From the NCBI GenBank assembly GCA_905250885.1, contig CAJNOQ010002373.1:1-24687 (forward strand): a stretch of 24,687 bases of DNA. Direction: 5' to 3'. This DNA is from Didymodactylos carnosus. Its lineage: Eukaryota; Rotifera; Eurotatoria; Philodinida; Philodinidae. A model generated the notes under the pieces. It was not told the DNA's origin. It ran no database searches and was given only the letters and a program-made list of their open reading frames with translations. Below, piece after piece: positions 1 to 8,862 of this stretch (position 1 is the stretch's first letter; every line of letters starts with the position of its first letter). A program made the position numbers and the translations under genes.

Positions 1-171
1 GCGACAGAATTTTCACGAAAATAATGTAGGGGTCTATTTAGCCAGTCTAGAGATTAGGCTCAGGCTACGTAGGCCAATATACTCCATATGCCGCCTAGGG
101 AGTATATTGCTGTATATATATATATATGTGTAGATATAATATCATACAAGATGATAAAACCCATACATAGC
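1..171. repeat. Outer inverted repeat, left arm
   Basis: This stretch returns in reverse complement at 10113-10286 with only scattered mismatches and a small length difference in the internal TA microsatellite. The outermost bases (gcgacagaat) match the last bases of the right arm exactly. The arm contains its own small palindrome, aatatactcc and ggagtatatt, around a central cctagg-like core. The match reaches the first base of the window, so the true outer end cannot be seen and a target-site duplication cannot be tested. It could be the terminus of a 10.3-kb element, one side of a large palindrome, or two copies of a smaller repeat in opposite orientation. Confidence 0.9.
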
Positions 172-187
172 CGAGGGCATGGAAAAT

Positions 188-405
188 TCTAGTTCGCAGC
201 GAATTTTGAAATTAGCGAAAAACTATTACAATGGATTGTGTGTTAGTAGCGTACTAAATCCTAGATAGCCATTTTGATCACCAAATTGTCAGATTTTTCG
301 TGCTTTGGTGCTTTCTAGGTCGCAGCGAATTTCGAAATTAGCTAAAAAAGAAAAACGTTTGGTTGGCTATCGTACTAGTATACTAAATCCCAGACGATAA
401 TAAAC
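188..405. repeat. Imperfect direct duplication, two units
   Basis: Two units about 127 bp apart share the block tcgcagcgaatttngaaatt, then a variable A-rich part, then a second shared block around gtactaaatcc(t/c)aga. The first unit starts near 188 and the second near 315. They look like a local tandem duplication inside the subterminal part of the outer inverted-repeat structure. I see no coding potential. Confidence 0.6.
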
Positions 406-569
406 GCCGGGTGTTTTTCTTGCTTTCGTCCTTTGGCAATCGCACGTGTACACATCAAAGCACGAAAGCAATCGCACAATGTTACAATTTGGTAAACGCG
501 TTACCTGTGTAAGGCTACTCACATCCATCAGGCCCCTCCCCCCCACCAGACGCAGGCGTGCCTCCTCTC

Positions 570-1015
570 AGTGCCTTGGTGCTTTGGTACGAATTCGTGC
601 GAAATTGTAACATTGCACCATTCATAAGGTGTCTTGCTGCTTTGCTGCTTTAGTACGAATTCGTGGCAAGTGCTACAAAACAAAACGGACCAAAGCACCA
701 AAGCAGCAAGACATCAAAGCTATGGTATAATGTTACAATTTCGTACGAATTCGGATCAAAGCGATGGTATAATGTTACAATTTCGTACGAATTCGGATCA
801 AAGCACCAAAGCGCCAAGACATCAGAGCGATAGTACAATGTTACAATTTCGAACGAATTCGAACCAAAGCACCAAAGTACTAAGACATCAAAGTGATGAT
901 ATAATGTTACAATTTCGAACGAATTCCCACTAAAGCACCAAAGCACCAAGACATCAAAGCTATGGTATAGTGTTACAATTTCGTACGAATTCGAACCAAA
1001 GTACCAAAGTTCCAG
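570..1015. repeat. 66-bp minisatellite with inverted flank units
   Basis: The motif atgttacaatttcg(t/a)acgaattc recurs at about 730, 772, 838, 904 and 970. The spacings are 42, 66, 66 and 66 bp, so there is a 66-bp unit and one shortened unit. Each unit carries caaagcaccaaag and an EcoRI-type gaattc. Two units at about 575-665 run in the opposite orientation (gtacgaattcgtgcgaaatt), so the array as a whole can fold back. The open frames across it on both strands are by-products of the repeat and are not annotated as genes. Confidence 0.85.
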
Positions 1016-1016
1016 T

Positions 1017-1217
1017 AGCATCGATTACTTTCAAACCGAAAAAACAGGTTTTTCAATTCCGTTCCCTTATATTTTGTCGAATAGCCCCGTTAGCCGATTT
1101 TAGCAAACGTAAAAAAAGGGAACATTTCATTTCTTCGTCTTGGCACAGAAAATTCGACAAAATATAAGGGGATGGAATTGAAAAACCTGTTTTTTCGGTT
1201 TGGAAGTAATCGATGCT
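1017..1217. mobile_element. Palindromic MITE-like element, copy 1
   Basis: The two ends are inverted repeats of about 66 nt. The left begins agcatcgattactttcaaac and the right ends in its near-perfect complement at 1217. Both arms contain ttatattttgtcgaat. The interior (gcaaacgtaaaa, ttcttcgtcttgg) reappears at about 8558-8605 and, reversed, at 4700-4760, which shows a dispersed family. No open frame is convincing and no target duplication is clear. A small non-autonomous DNA transposon is the likeliest reading. Confidence 0.75.
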
Positions 1218-2578
1218 GCTGATTTTTTATAAAAGCATACAAAGCAGAAAGAAAATGGGGGCAATTTTCGCTTGTTCTTCGTCGGCTTTGACCGCCAGTT
1301 TCTCTTCTTCTTGTCTTCGTTGTTGTGTATTATATATTTGTCTATTAGTTTTTATCGAACAGTTTGAAACAAATAGTATTTTTGGTCACTATGTGTCTTT
1401 CATGATGACGTGATAGTGAGTACGGTAGTTACCGTCATATTTTCTCTATTGTTCTACCATTATTAGTCTTTTTCCAAGAAAAACACAAAGGTAGTATTTT
1501 TCTTCCTCTTCTGCTGCGTTTTTTCTGTTGTCATGGCTTTTCTCAATGCCGTTCGACAACATTTGCATTTTTTGTAATTCAAAGTGATTTTTGCTTTTTA
1601 TGTGTGTCTGTGTAACTCCATGTATAAAACGTATAAGAATCCCAAAAGTTGCGCAGTATTGCCTATCAGATAAATCGTAAAAGTATTTTTTAATCTCGAC
1701 AGCATTATGTTTAAGATCTAGACAGCATTTCTTGTTTGTTGAAAATGAAACAGAAAAAAATATTTTATTAAAATATTACAACAGAAAAAATATCTTTATA
1801 TATAACAATAATAAAATATATAATATATTAAAATATATATTACGATTTTATTTTCAGCAATAGCAAACATCGAAGAGTGATTTAAATTAAAGTAAAAGGT
1901 AATGCTAGACAGTGTGCATTACTTTTTATCTGTTAAGGATTTTAGTGATTCGTTTGTGTCTTCTTGGTCCTCAGAACCTCAGCTCTCCAAGCATCTCACG
2001 TGTAGTGTCTGGTTCATATATACAAGAAACTTCCTTAAAAGTGATTGCACTGTGGTTGCGGAAAAAGAGTAGCTTTTTTTATCCATAATGGAGGTCAACG
2101 GTTGAATATGGTGAATAGTTGCTACATTAAAACCGCTTTTGTAATTGTTATGAATGAAGGCGAAATAATTCATAGTCCAACATGACGCCTTTGAACCATT
2201 ACTGTTTCCTGATAATATTAGGAATAAATTTAGCAACGAATATCTGAATGCGTCTCGAAAGTAATTTAGGTTGACACTAAGCGCTGGGATGAGTTTCAAC
2301 TGTAGATCAATAGCCTAAAGGTTCTGCATGTTTTTATTCATATGTACCTTTTGATCGTGCTGCTGACCAGTGAATCCATGTTTTATCGGTCTATTTTCAT
2401 TGAAAGATGTCTCTGCAATTTCCTGTCGTCCGATCCTAAGAGTTTGCTGAGATGTATGCTACCTAAAATGTACAGCTCTGGTATGATAATTCATCTGAGA
2501 AATGCTGTCGAGATTTTAAAAAGCGTACCATCTTCTTTAAGTTCCCCAGTAAATAGAAATGGTCGGAGATATAGCCAC
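1218..2578. other. Long AT-rich stretch without a recognised gene
   Basis: Nothing recognisable is encoded here. About 1750-1860 is very AT-rich with runs of tatata. The best open frame is on the minus strand at 1979-2299 (106 codons: aromatic and hydrophobic segments, then a Ser/Thr-rich end). It has no motif I know, no visible promoter, and could be a lone exon or chance. A plus-strand frame at 2342-2710 runs into the repeat element at 2579 and is probably not a gene. Confidence 0.5.
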
Positions 2579-2889
2579 CCTAGCGGAAGTACTGAGTTTA
2601 GGGTACCCTTTTACCAGTATGTCACAGGCACTTGTCAGTGGTTGGGTACTTTCGAGTACCTGATGTGTACTTTAGTACTTGACTTTAAGATGCTTCTGGA
2701 AGCTCAATAGACTAACTTGTGTTCTAGCATGCTAGAAACTGTACAAGTACCCGAGTACTGGGACAATTGTCAGCAGCGTACCCGACCAAGTACCTATGAC
2801 ATTCTGGTATTAAGCCGGGTACTTTTTTGGGTACCCTTCTACCAGTATGTCACAAAAACGGGTACCCTGAAATCAGTACTTCCACTAGG
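2579..2889. mobile_element. Small inverted-repeat element rich in ggtacc
   Basis: The left end cctagcggaagtactgag, followed by gggtaccc, is matched in reverse by gggtaccctgaaatcagtac and cttccactagg at 2863-2889. The interior repeats gtac-containing words many times, including two direct copies of gggtacccttntaccagtat near 2601 and 2832. The open frames across it are repeat artefacts. No target duplication is apparent at the ends. It lies about 200 bp upstream of the promoter region of the first GTPase gene. Confidence 0.7.
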
Positions 2890-3090
2890 ACAATCAAATT
2901 TTTTATTCATTCGTAAGAATGATCGTTTTATGCACATCATGACAAAGAACTCCCTTCTTAGTTGTTTTCAACTATTCACATTTGTCCGGTCTTCTTTTTC
3001 ATGCATTAACTTTCTTTTATAAAGAAACATTTATACTGTTAATAGCACCCTTCAAAATGAGCCTTGCAATTTTCATTAGAGTCTGTTTTT

Positions 3091-3120
3091 GACCAATAGG
3101 AAAAAACTAGACTATAAAAG
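3091..3120 (+). promoter_or_regulatory. CCAAT and TATA motif pair, possible promoter of first GTPase gene
   Basis: A ccaat word at 3092-3096 and a tataaaag word at 3113-3120 stand 17 bp apart on the plus strand, in the right order, about 190 bp before the chosen start codon at 3313. This is the classic spacing for a eukaryotic core promoter. Short upstream ATGs occur between (3142, 3171), so a 5' intron or uORFs would be needed. It is a motif-only call. Confidence 0.35.
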
Positions 3121-3312
3121 GGAAAACGCTTAGGAAAAATAATGGTGACATCAGTGACTATTTTGTACAATGATTCTATGCTGGGTTTGTTTAGGTAGCA
3201 CTGTCTGTCGATCAGTTCTACTATGGTATAATTCGTAACTGCTATGTTAATATCCTTCCGTTTGTACAGATTTCTAAACCCATTGAAAAGCCTACTAGAA
3301 TCATATAGAATA

Positions 3313-4599
3313 ATGGCTGAAAGTAACAAAGAGGAAGCAGTGGTGAAGACTGATGAGATCGCTAAACGTCTGTCGGTGGCACAATTGAAAGAATCTTTCG
3401 AGTCTAAAAATACAAGTTCTTCAAGACCGATATCCATCGGTAGAGATGGTAATCGACAACAACAACAACAACACCTCTCAGCTAAGCAAACGGGCGCTGG
3501 TATCACCGAGCATTTTACAAAAGAACTTGAAGGTGTATTGAAATCACAGCCAACAAAAAATAATTGTTATATTCGTTCAGCCACTAATAAACTTTCGGAC
3601 AACGATGATGTAAATAGACAAACTGAGTGTCTTTCCACTAAACCACAGGAAACTAGTAAAATGAATCAAAACAGCATCAAAGTAAAAGGTAGCAAATGCT
3701 CTGACATCTCCGAAGTCCGTCAGAGAGCAGAACATGTTGTAGAGCAACATGTTAATCAAATCAAAGCCAGCTACATTAAAGAAAAACTCGAATTCAGTAT
3801 TATGATTTGTGGTTCACCACGCGTCGGCAAAAGTACACTTGTTAATACAATGTGCGGTCGACAAGTTGCACCGACAAGTGACAGCCTAGACGCATGTACC
3901 ACCGAAGTAAAATGTTATTCATACGCAGACGACAGAGAAACGGAAACGGGTGTGAAACATTTCAAGATGAACATTTGGGACACACCGGGTATTGAAGAGT
4001 GGGAAAAAATTCAAAATACATTTGATAAAAATTTTTCAACAACAAATCCAATTTGTTTGATTTTCTGTACTGCACCGGGTGCATTTACAAAATTGGATCC
4101 ACTCAACATTTTACTTGAGAAATGTAAAGAACGAAAGATTTTTGTTGCACTAGTTGTTACAAACATGTTTTCGAATAATCGACGCAACACTGCGCTACAG
4201 GAACTCAAAAATCTTCTAACTCCATACGGTGATGTGACGGAAAAAGTTGAAGGTACGGAGAAATATCCAGTTACATATTACGGTGAATTCGGTCTTTGTA
4301 CAATGGTCAATTGTGAAGATTATGTTGATGACCGGTTAAAAGTCAACGAAAAACCACAAGGTGTCAATGAATTAATTTTTGGCATTATGCAATCACTATC
4401 GGATGAAAAATTATTGGGATGGTGTAATGCCGTTTTGGAAAATCGTACATATTGGGACACGATGAAACACGCCGTAAATACCTTTTTTAGCCGGAAGTAT
4501 CCAGAATTTTCAAAATATCTACAAGAGAAGAAAAAGGATAGTGCATTCGATATAGCCTTTTTCCTCTTGGGTTGTCTCAAAAAACGTGTGTTTAACTGA
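3313..4599 (+). CDS. AIG1/GIMAP-like P-loop GTPase, intact copy (paralogue A)
   Basis: An uninterrupted frame of 428 residues from the ATG at 3313, which has A at -3 and G at +4. An in-frame ATG at 3244 would add 23 residues and cannot be excluded. The first ~155 residues are polar, charged and include a short Gln run, with no recognised domain. The GTPase domain follows: G1/Walker A GSPRVGKST at 167-175 with Lys173, a conserved DACTTEV segment in the switch I region, and G3 DTPG at 223-226. A hydrophobic strand NPICLIFCTAPGAF follows, then a strand ending VVTN where G4 would lie. A canonical NKxD is not seen. The C-terminal tail is hydrophobic then basic (FFLLGCLKKR) and may contact membrane. 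AIG1/GIMAP proteins are membrane-associated GTPases linked to immunity in vertebrates and plants. That role here is inference, and another TRAFAC family is possible. Confidence 0.85.
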   Translation: MAESNKEEAVVKTDEIAKRLSVAQLKESFESKNTSSSRPISIGRDGNRQQQQQHLSAKQTGAGITEHFTKELEGVLKSQPTKNNCYIRSATNKLSDNDDVNRQTECLSTKPQETSKMNQNSIKVKGSKCSDISEVRQRAEHVVEQHVNQIKASYIKEKLEFSIMICGSPRVGKSTLVNTMCGRQVAPTSDSLDACTTEVKCYSYADDRETETGVKHFKMNIWDTPGIEEWEKIQNTFDKNFSTTNPICLIFCTAPGAFTKLDPLNILLEKCKERKIFVALVVTNMFSNNRRNTALQELKNLLTPYGDVTEKVEGTEKYPVTYYGEFGLCTMVNCEDYVDDRLKVNEKPQGVNELIFGIMQSLSDEKLLGWCNAVLENRTYWDTMKHAVNTFFSRKYPEFSKYLQEKKKDSAFDIAFFLLGCLKKRVFN

Positions 4600-4680
4600 C
4601 TGACGCAACTAAGTATTTCAAACCAACCGTTTCTGCAAACAACCTGCGTTATATTATTGTACAATGGAAAACTAGGCTTT

Positions 4681-5043
4681 TAGAATAGCCCCGTTTCGTT
4701 CCTGTACCAAGAAGAAGAAATCAAATTTTCCCTTCTTTTTACGTTTACTAAAACCTTCATTTTTGGCAGAAAAAAAAGAAAACCAGATTTCTTCTCCGAA
4801 GAACAAGTTGTTCCTATAGAGATTAAGAAACTTAAAGGACAAGAATTTTGTTCTTCAGAAAACTGAAGATCCGTGTTCTGCAAATCTTTTGAGAATACAT
4901 ATATGATCTCTATAGGGGATAAATGTACATCACTTTTTTTGTTTTTTGAAGAACACAAATTTTTAACAGTGTAGAGCAAACTAGATCAGATTTTTCGTGA
5001 CAATTGTTTTTTCACAGATGTTTACAATCCCGTCAGATGGTAT
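4681..5043. repeat. Inner inverted repeat, left arm
   Basis: Positions 4792-5043 match the reverse complement of 7854-8105, 252 nt on each side, with few differences. The outer part, 4681-4778, matches the reverse complement of about 8535-8630, inside the palindromic element on the right, so the two sides differ by about 430 bp at that point. The arm ends close to a tataaaaa word at 5041 that may serve the next GTPase gene. Open frames on either strand of this repeat also occur in the other arm and are not genes on present evidence. Confidence 0.9.
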
Positions 5044-5474
5044 AAAAATGTTACACGTGCGTTTCGTATAGCAGAACACAACTCGTTCGTCATTTACCTA
5101 AAATAGAGTTTTCTTTTTATTAATATACACGTATGCATGAATCAGTGTAAATTTGCTCTCGTTCATTCATCGAGGCTTTGGAAGTATTGATTACATGATC
5201 AAGAACCATTTCTCAGCTATTTAAATAGATGCAGCTGTCTAAAGCGACAATTTCCTAGATGTTCCTGTGTGCAATTTTTGCTAAAAATTTAAATTATTAG
5301 GTTATGGACTATGACCAACAAGATGTCAGTTTCAGTTTTTGAAAATGTTTGGGTCTCATTTGATTTTAGTTAACTACCATGACCGTTAGATAGCATTTAT
5401 CTACCTTTGTTATCATTCATATGTAGTTTACTACTTCAGATTCGGCGAAAACGTAGTCTGTCGAGAAGCATCTA

Positions 5475-6280
5475 ATGACTAACGAATATAGTATAACTGT
5501 TTGTGGTTCACCAAAAGTCGGCAAGAGCACGCTTATTAATGCAATGTGTCAACGAGATGTTGCAAAACAAGTGACAGCATTGATTCATGTACAACAAAAA
5601 TACAACACTATACGTTGACAGGAGTACATCAGCCGACAGACAGTACAGCAGCCGTTAATTACAAAATCAATATTTGGGACACTTATGGCACTGAATCGTG
5701 GACAGAAGCCAATGTACGTCCTTTTTTCGCGGATATCATGAAAAAAACAAATCCTCTTTGTTTAATTTATTGTGCATCCCCTGGATCATTTTTAAAATTA
5801 GATCAACTGAGTTGGTTAATCGAAACATGTATGAAGTCAAAAATATTTGTCTGCTTGGTATGCACAAATAAATATGCCGGCAATCAAGCAGCTGTTGTTG
5901 CCGATTTCAAATCTATGCTGTCAAAATGCAGCAATGAAACGAGAGATGAAGATGGTATTATTTACTATGACGATGTGGCGTTGTGCACGACGGTTAACAA
6001 CATTGAGTATGTTGATACATTTCTCAAGGTCAAGCAACCTAAAGAAGGTGTTAACGAATTAATTTATGGTATTATGGTATCGTTGAAGCCTGATCTATTA
6101 GTCGGTTGGTGTTATGCGATCGAGGGCAATGATTCATTTTGGAACTTAATGAAACAGAAACTAACCGTGGCTTTCGGAGAGTTCATTCGACAACATGGTA
6201 CCGACATCGCAAAAAGCTTTTTGGATTTTGCATTAGCCTTTGTGAGACATAAATATTTGCCTGCAGCGGCTCCAAAATAG
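5475..6280 (+). pseudogene. AIG1/GIMAP-like GTPase with frameshift (paralogue B)
   Basis: Starting at the ATG at 5475, the frame gives MTNEYSITVCGSPKVGKST, an intact Walker A motif beginning at residue 11. It runs parallel to paralogues A and C up to a run of four A at 5564-5567. There the homology moves to another frame, which continues open to the stop at 6278-6280 (TSDSIDSCTT onward). One base is missing relative to the family. The G3 motif reads DTYG at 5678-5689 where A and C have DTPG, a change at a position that shapes switch II. The rest (NPLCLIYCASPGSF, then KIFVCLVCTN) matches the siblings. Total length would be about 268 residues, without the long N-terminal region of A. Either a young pseudogene or a homopolymer sequencing error; I favour pseudogene only slightly because the remaining frame is clean. 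Confidence 0.75.
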
Positions 6281-6867
6281 TCCATATTTTTAAAAACAGC
6301 TACTTTAAGATGTTTGTTTTACACTACATACTTCTCACGCCTATTGTCTCATTTTTCAATGTGAACCTTAATCACATACTAAAGACAGAAAACGACTGTT
6401 GTTCTTTTTCTGATAGTGCACGCTTTTTCGAGAAAGATAGAGGCTAGTTTGAAAAGTCTAAATGATGCAAGCGTTCTGCTTTTCCGAAAATATCTCTGTA
6501 TATGATTGCGAGAATAAGATGACTTGATTAGGCGGAAATGTATAGTCTAGAAGCTCTATAGCAGCAAAACTCTCGTAAATATTGTTTCCAATGAGTTTGG
6601 CATACCATTACAGGAAACTTCAATGACGCTTCAACCAGTTTACAAGCCCATTTACACCTTCACATTATTTTGAGAAGAATTATTTGAGATAATTCTGTTA
6701 CCATTTTACCGTTTGTCACACATTTTCTTTCGTTTCCCTCTTTAGAGGCTATTGGAATTTCCTTCCAGAAATGAGATATCAAGACAAATAATATATTTAA
6801 GACCATTTTAGAATAAGGCGACTTAGAGGACTATTGATTGCCAAACCATTCCAGAACAGAAACAGTG
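6281..6867. other. Spacer between GTPase paralogues B and C
   Basis: No open frame of note and no repeat shared with the rest of the window. The last part has a possible splice acceptor (cattttag at about 6804-6811), so an upstream untranslated exon of the third GTPase gene may lie here. No TATA motif at a suitable place was clear. Confidence 0.4.
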
Positions 6868-7854
6868 ATGATGAATACTTCATCCAATGGTACACCAACT
6901 GAATTTAATATCCTTCTCTGTGGTTCTCCACGAGTCGGAAATGGCTCACTTATCAATGCTTTGTGTCAGACAGAAGTAGCAAAAACGAGCGAGAGTCTTG
7001 ATACATGTACAAAAGGCGTACAGTGTTATACACTGAATGGACATTATGATTCACCACCTATTGAATTTCAAGTCAATCTTTGGGACACACCTGGCATTGA
7101 ATCATGGCGTACCGGTTATATAAAAAAGACTTTCTGCAACTTTGTAACGCAGACTAATCCAATATGTCTTATCTATTGTGCGTCGCCTGGCTCATTTGCG
7201 AAATTAGAGGAAATAGCAGCTTTACTTGCATATTGTAAAGCACAAAAGATATTTTGTAAGCTTTCAGATTATCAATAAGACAAAACTTTTTCTTGTGTTC
7301 TTTATATTTTAGGTGCTTTGGTATTGACACACATGTATTTTAATAATAAGCGAGATGCAACGATGAAAATTTTCAAAGATTTATTAAGTCCATTCGGTGT
7401 AATGAAAGAGGAATATTATGGTCCTCACAAGCATAGGGTTATGTTTTTTGGTGATTTCGGCTTATGTACAATGGTTAACAGTAAACAATATCTTGACGAA
7501 TGCCTCGGCGTCAGTGAACCACCAGAAGGTATTAACGAACTAATTTATGCCATCGCTATCAGTTTGAAGGAGGAACAATTGTTGGGTTGGTTTTATACTA
7601 TTTCGAAAAATAGAGCATTTTGGATGACGATAGGACCAAAACTGACACAATTTATTCAAGATTCATTTGACAGAATGACAGCAAAAGTCGGAGATACTTA
7701 TGATATTATCAATAAATTACTCCAAAGTCTAGGATTCGTTCTGTCATCTGGCGAAAATGCGATAACACATTCGATGAATGATGTTGCAACCAATAGTTTA
7801 ACCAAGACAGACAGTGTGCAGCCAAACATGAATGCAAATGAGGCAGCAACGTGA
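6868..7854 (+). CDS. AIG1/GIMAP-like GTPase homologue lacking Walker A lysine (paralogue C)
   Basis: Two exons, 6868-7255 and 7313-7854, give 309 residues. The 57-nt intron 7256-7312 starts gtaag and ends ttttag. It is phase 1, and splicing restores KIFCALVLTHM, which aligns with KIFVALVVTNM of paralogue A. Without splicing the frame stops at 7278. The ATG at 6868 is chosen because the frame upstream has no other ATG. The Walker A segment at residues 19-27 reads GSPRVGNGS where A has GSPRVGKST: the lysine that binds the nucleotide phosphates is Asn25 and the next Ser is Gly. G3 DTPG (73-76) and the NPICLIYCASPGSF strand are kept. The reading frame is otherwise clean and has an acceptable intron, so it looks like an expressed gene with lost or changed GTP binding. 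The C-terminus is a polar tail of about 50 residues. The stop codon touches the inner inverted repeat. Confidence 0.85.
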
Positions 7855-8105
7855 TACTATCTGACGGGATTGTAAACATCTGTGAAAAAACAATTGTCAC
7901 GAAAAATCTGATCTAGTTTGCTCTACACTGTTAAAAATTTGTGTTCTTCAAAAAACAAAAAAAGTGATGTACATTTATCCCCTATAGAGATCATATATGT
8001 ATTCTCAAAAGATTTGCAGAACACGGATCTTCAGTTTTCTGAAGAACAAAATTCTTGTCCTTTAAGTTTCTTAATCTCTATAGGGATAACTTGTTCTTCG
8101 GAGAA
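7854..8105. repeat. Inner inverted repeat, right arm
   Basis: Reverse complement of 4792-5043. It starts on the last base of the stop codon of paralogue C and contains several gaagaacaaa and ttgttcttc words, which continue to about 8200. With its partner it encloses paralogues B and C (2.8 kb). The 99-codon and 82-codon open frames seen in the two arms are the same sequence and have no recognisable domain. Confidence 0.9.
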
Positions 8106-8221
8106 CAGGGTTTTCCAAAAAACTGAAGAAAACGTTTTGTGCTCTCTGAAGAACAAAAAGCGATGAAGATCACATTCTCTGAAGAACAAAAGTGTTGTTC
8201 TTCGGATTTTTTATCTGAAAC

Positions 8222-8862
8222 GGGTGGCCCAGAAGTCCTGTCTCATTCAGCATTTTCTTAAAATTTTGATCGAGGTTGATCGTCAAGTCTCAATCTTTTT
8301 TTAAAAAGCTCCTCATTCAGTTCTCTACGCGAAACATATTAAACATTTACAAGAATAAAAAAATATAGAGGAAATACGGGAAAGCTTCAATATCGATTAC
8401 TTTAAAATCCAAACCGCAACCAAAAACTATTTATTCTGAACACGGTGCTATGCATCAAAGTGGAATCGAAATGTATTTTCTGGTGCTCCAGAATGTCAGG
8501 TTTCTTTTCTTGTCTCACAAGTTCGCTACAAACCTTTTTTTCTGCCAAGAACGAAGATTTTAGTAAACGTAAAAAGAAGGGAAAATTTGATTTCTTCGTC
8601 TTGGTACAGGAAATGAAACGGGGCTATTCGACAAAATATAAGGGACCGGAATTGAAACACCTGTTTGTTCGGTTTGAAAGTAATCGATATTGAAGCTTTA
8701 TTTCCTCTATACTTTTTTGTTCTTAAATATAAAGAAATGTTCGATATGTTTTGTATAGAGAACTATATCAGGTTTTCTCTAAAACAAAGATTGAGACTTA
8801 GCGATCAACCTTGTCCGAGATATTGAGAAAACACTGAATGAGACAAGACCTCTAGGCCACCC
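8222..8862. mobile_element. Long palindromic MITE-like element, copy 2
   Basis: The ends gggtggcc (8222) and ggccaccc (8862) are the start of imperfect inverted arms of about 170 nt. The arms share gtctcattcag, gtctcaatctt, ttctctac, the block ata-gaggaaata and agcttcaatatcgattactt. The centre (about 8390-8695) is the family seen at 1017-1217, with the same tcgattacttt ends and ctattcgacaaaatataagg. Part of this centre is also present, truncated, at 4681-4778. A frame at 8445-8693 lies wholly inside the palindrome and is not supported as a gene. No target duplication was found. Confidence 0.75.

Noticed and set aside
112-127. TA run as a promoter element
   Set aside because: It is a microsatellite of variable length present in both outer arms, with no gene beside it.
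650-1021. Open frames of about 100-120 codons on both strands
   Set aside because: They follow the 66-bp minisatellite exactly and their protein repeats mirror the DNA unit, so they are artefacts of a repeat length divisible by three.
3039-3506. 155-codon minus-strand frame
   Set aside because: It overlaps the promoter region and the start of the well-supported GTPase gene A on the other strand, and its Cys run is the complement of the Gln codon run.
4680-4979. 99-codon minus-strand frame, and its twin at 7918-8166
   Set aside because: Both are the same inverted-repeat sequence, without a domain, Kozak context or conservation of the end of the frame between the arms.
7318-7854. Paralogue C second exon as an independent gene
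   Set aside because: The preceding piece ends at a proper donor and this one begins at a proper acceptor; joining them restores the family alignment, so they are one gene.
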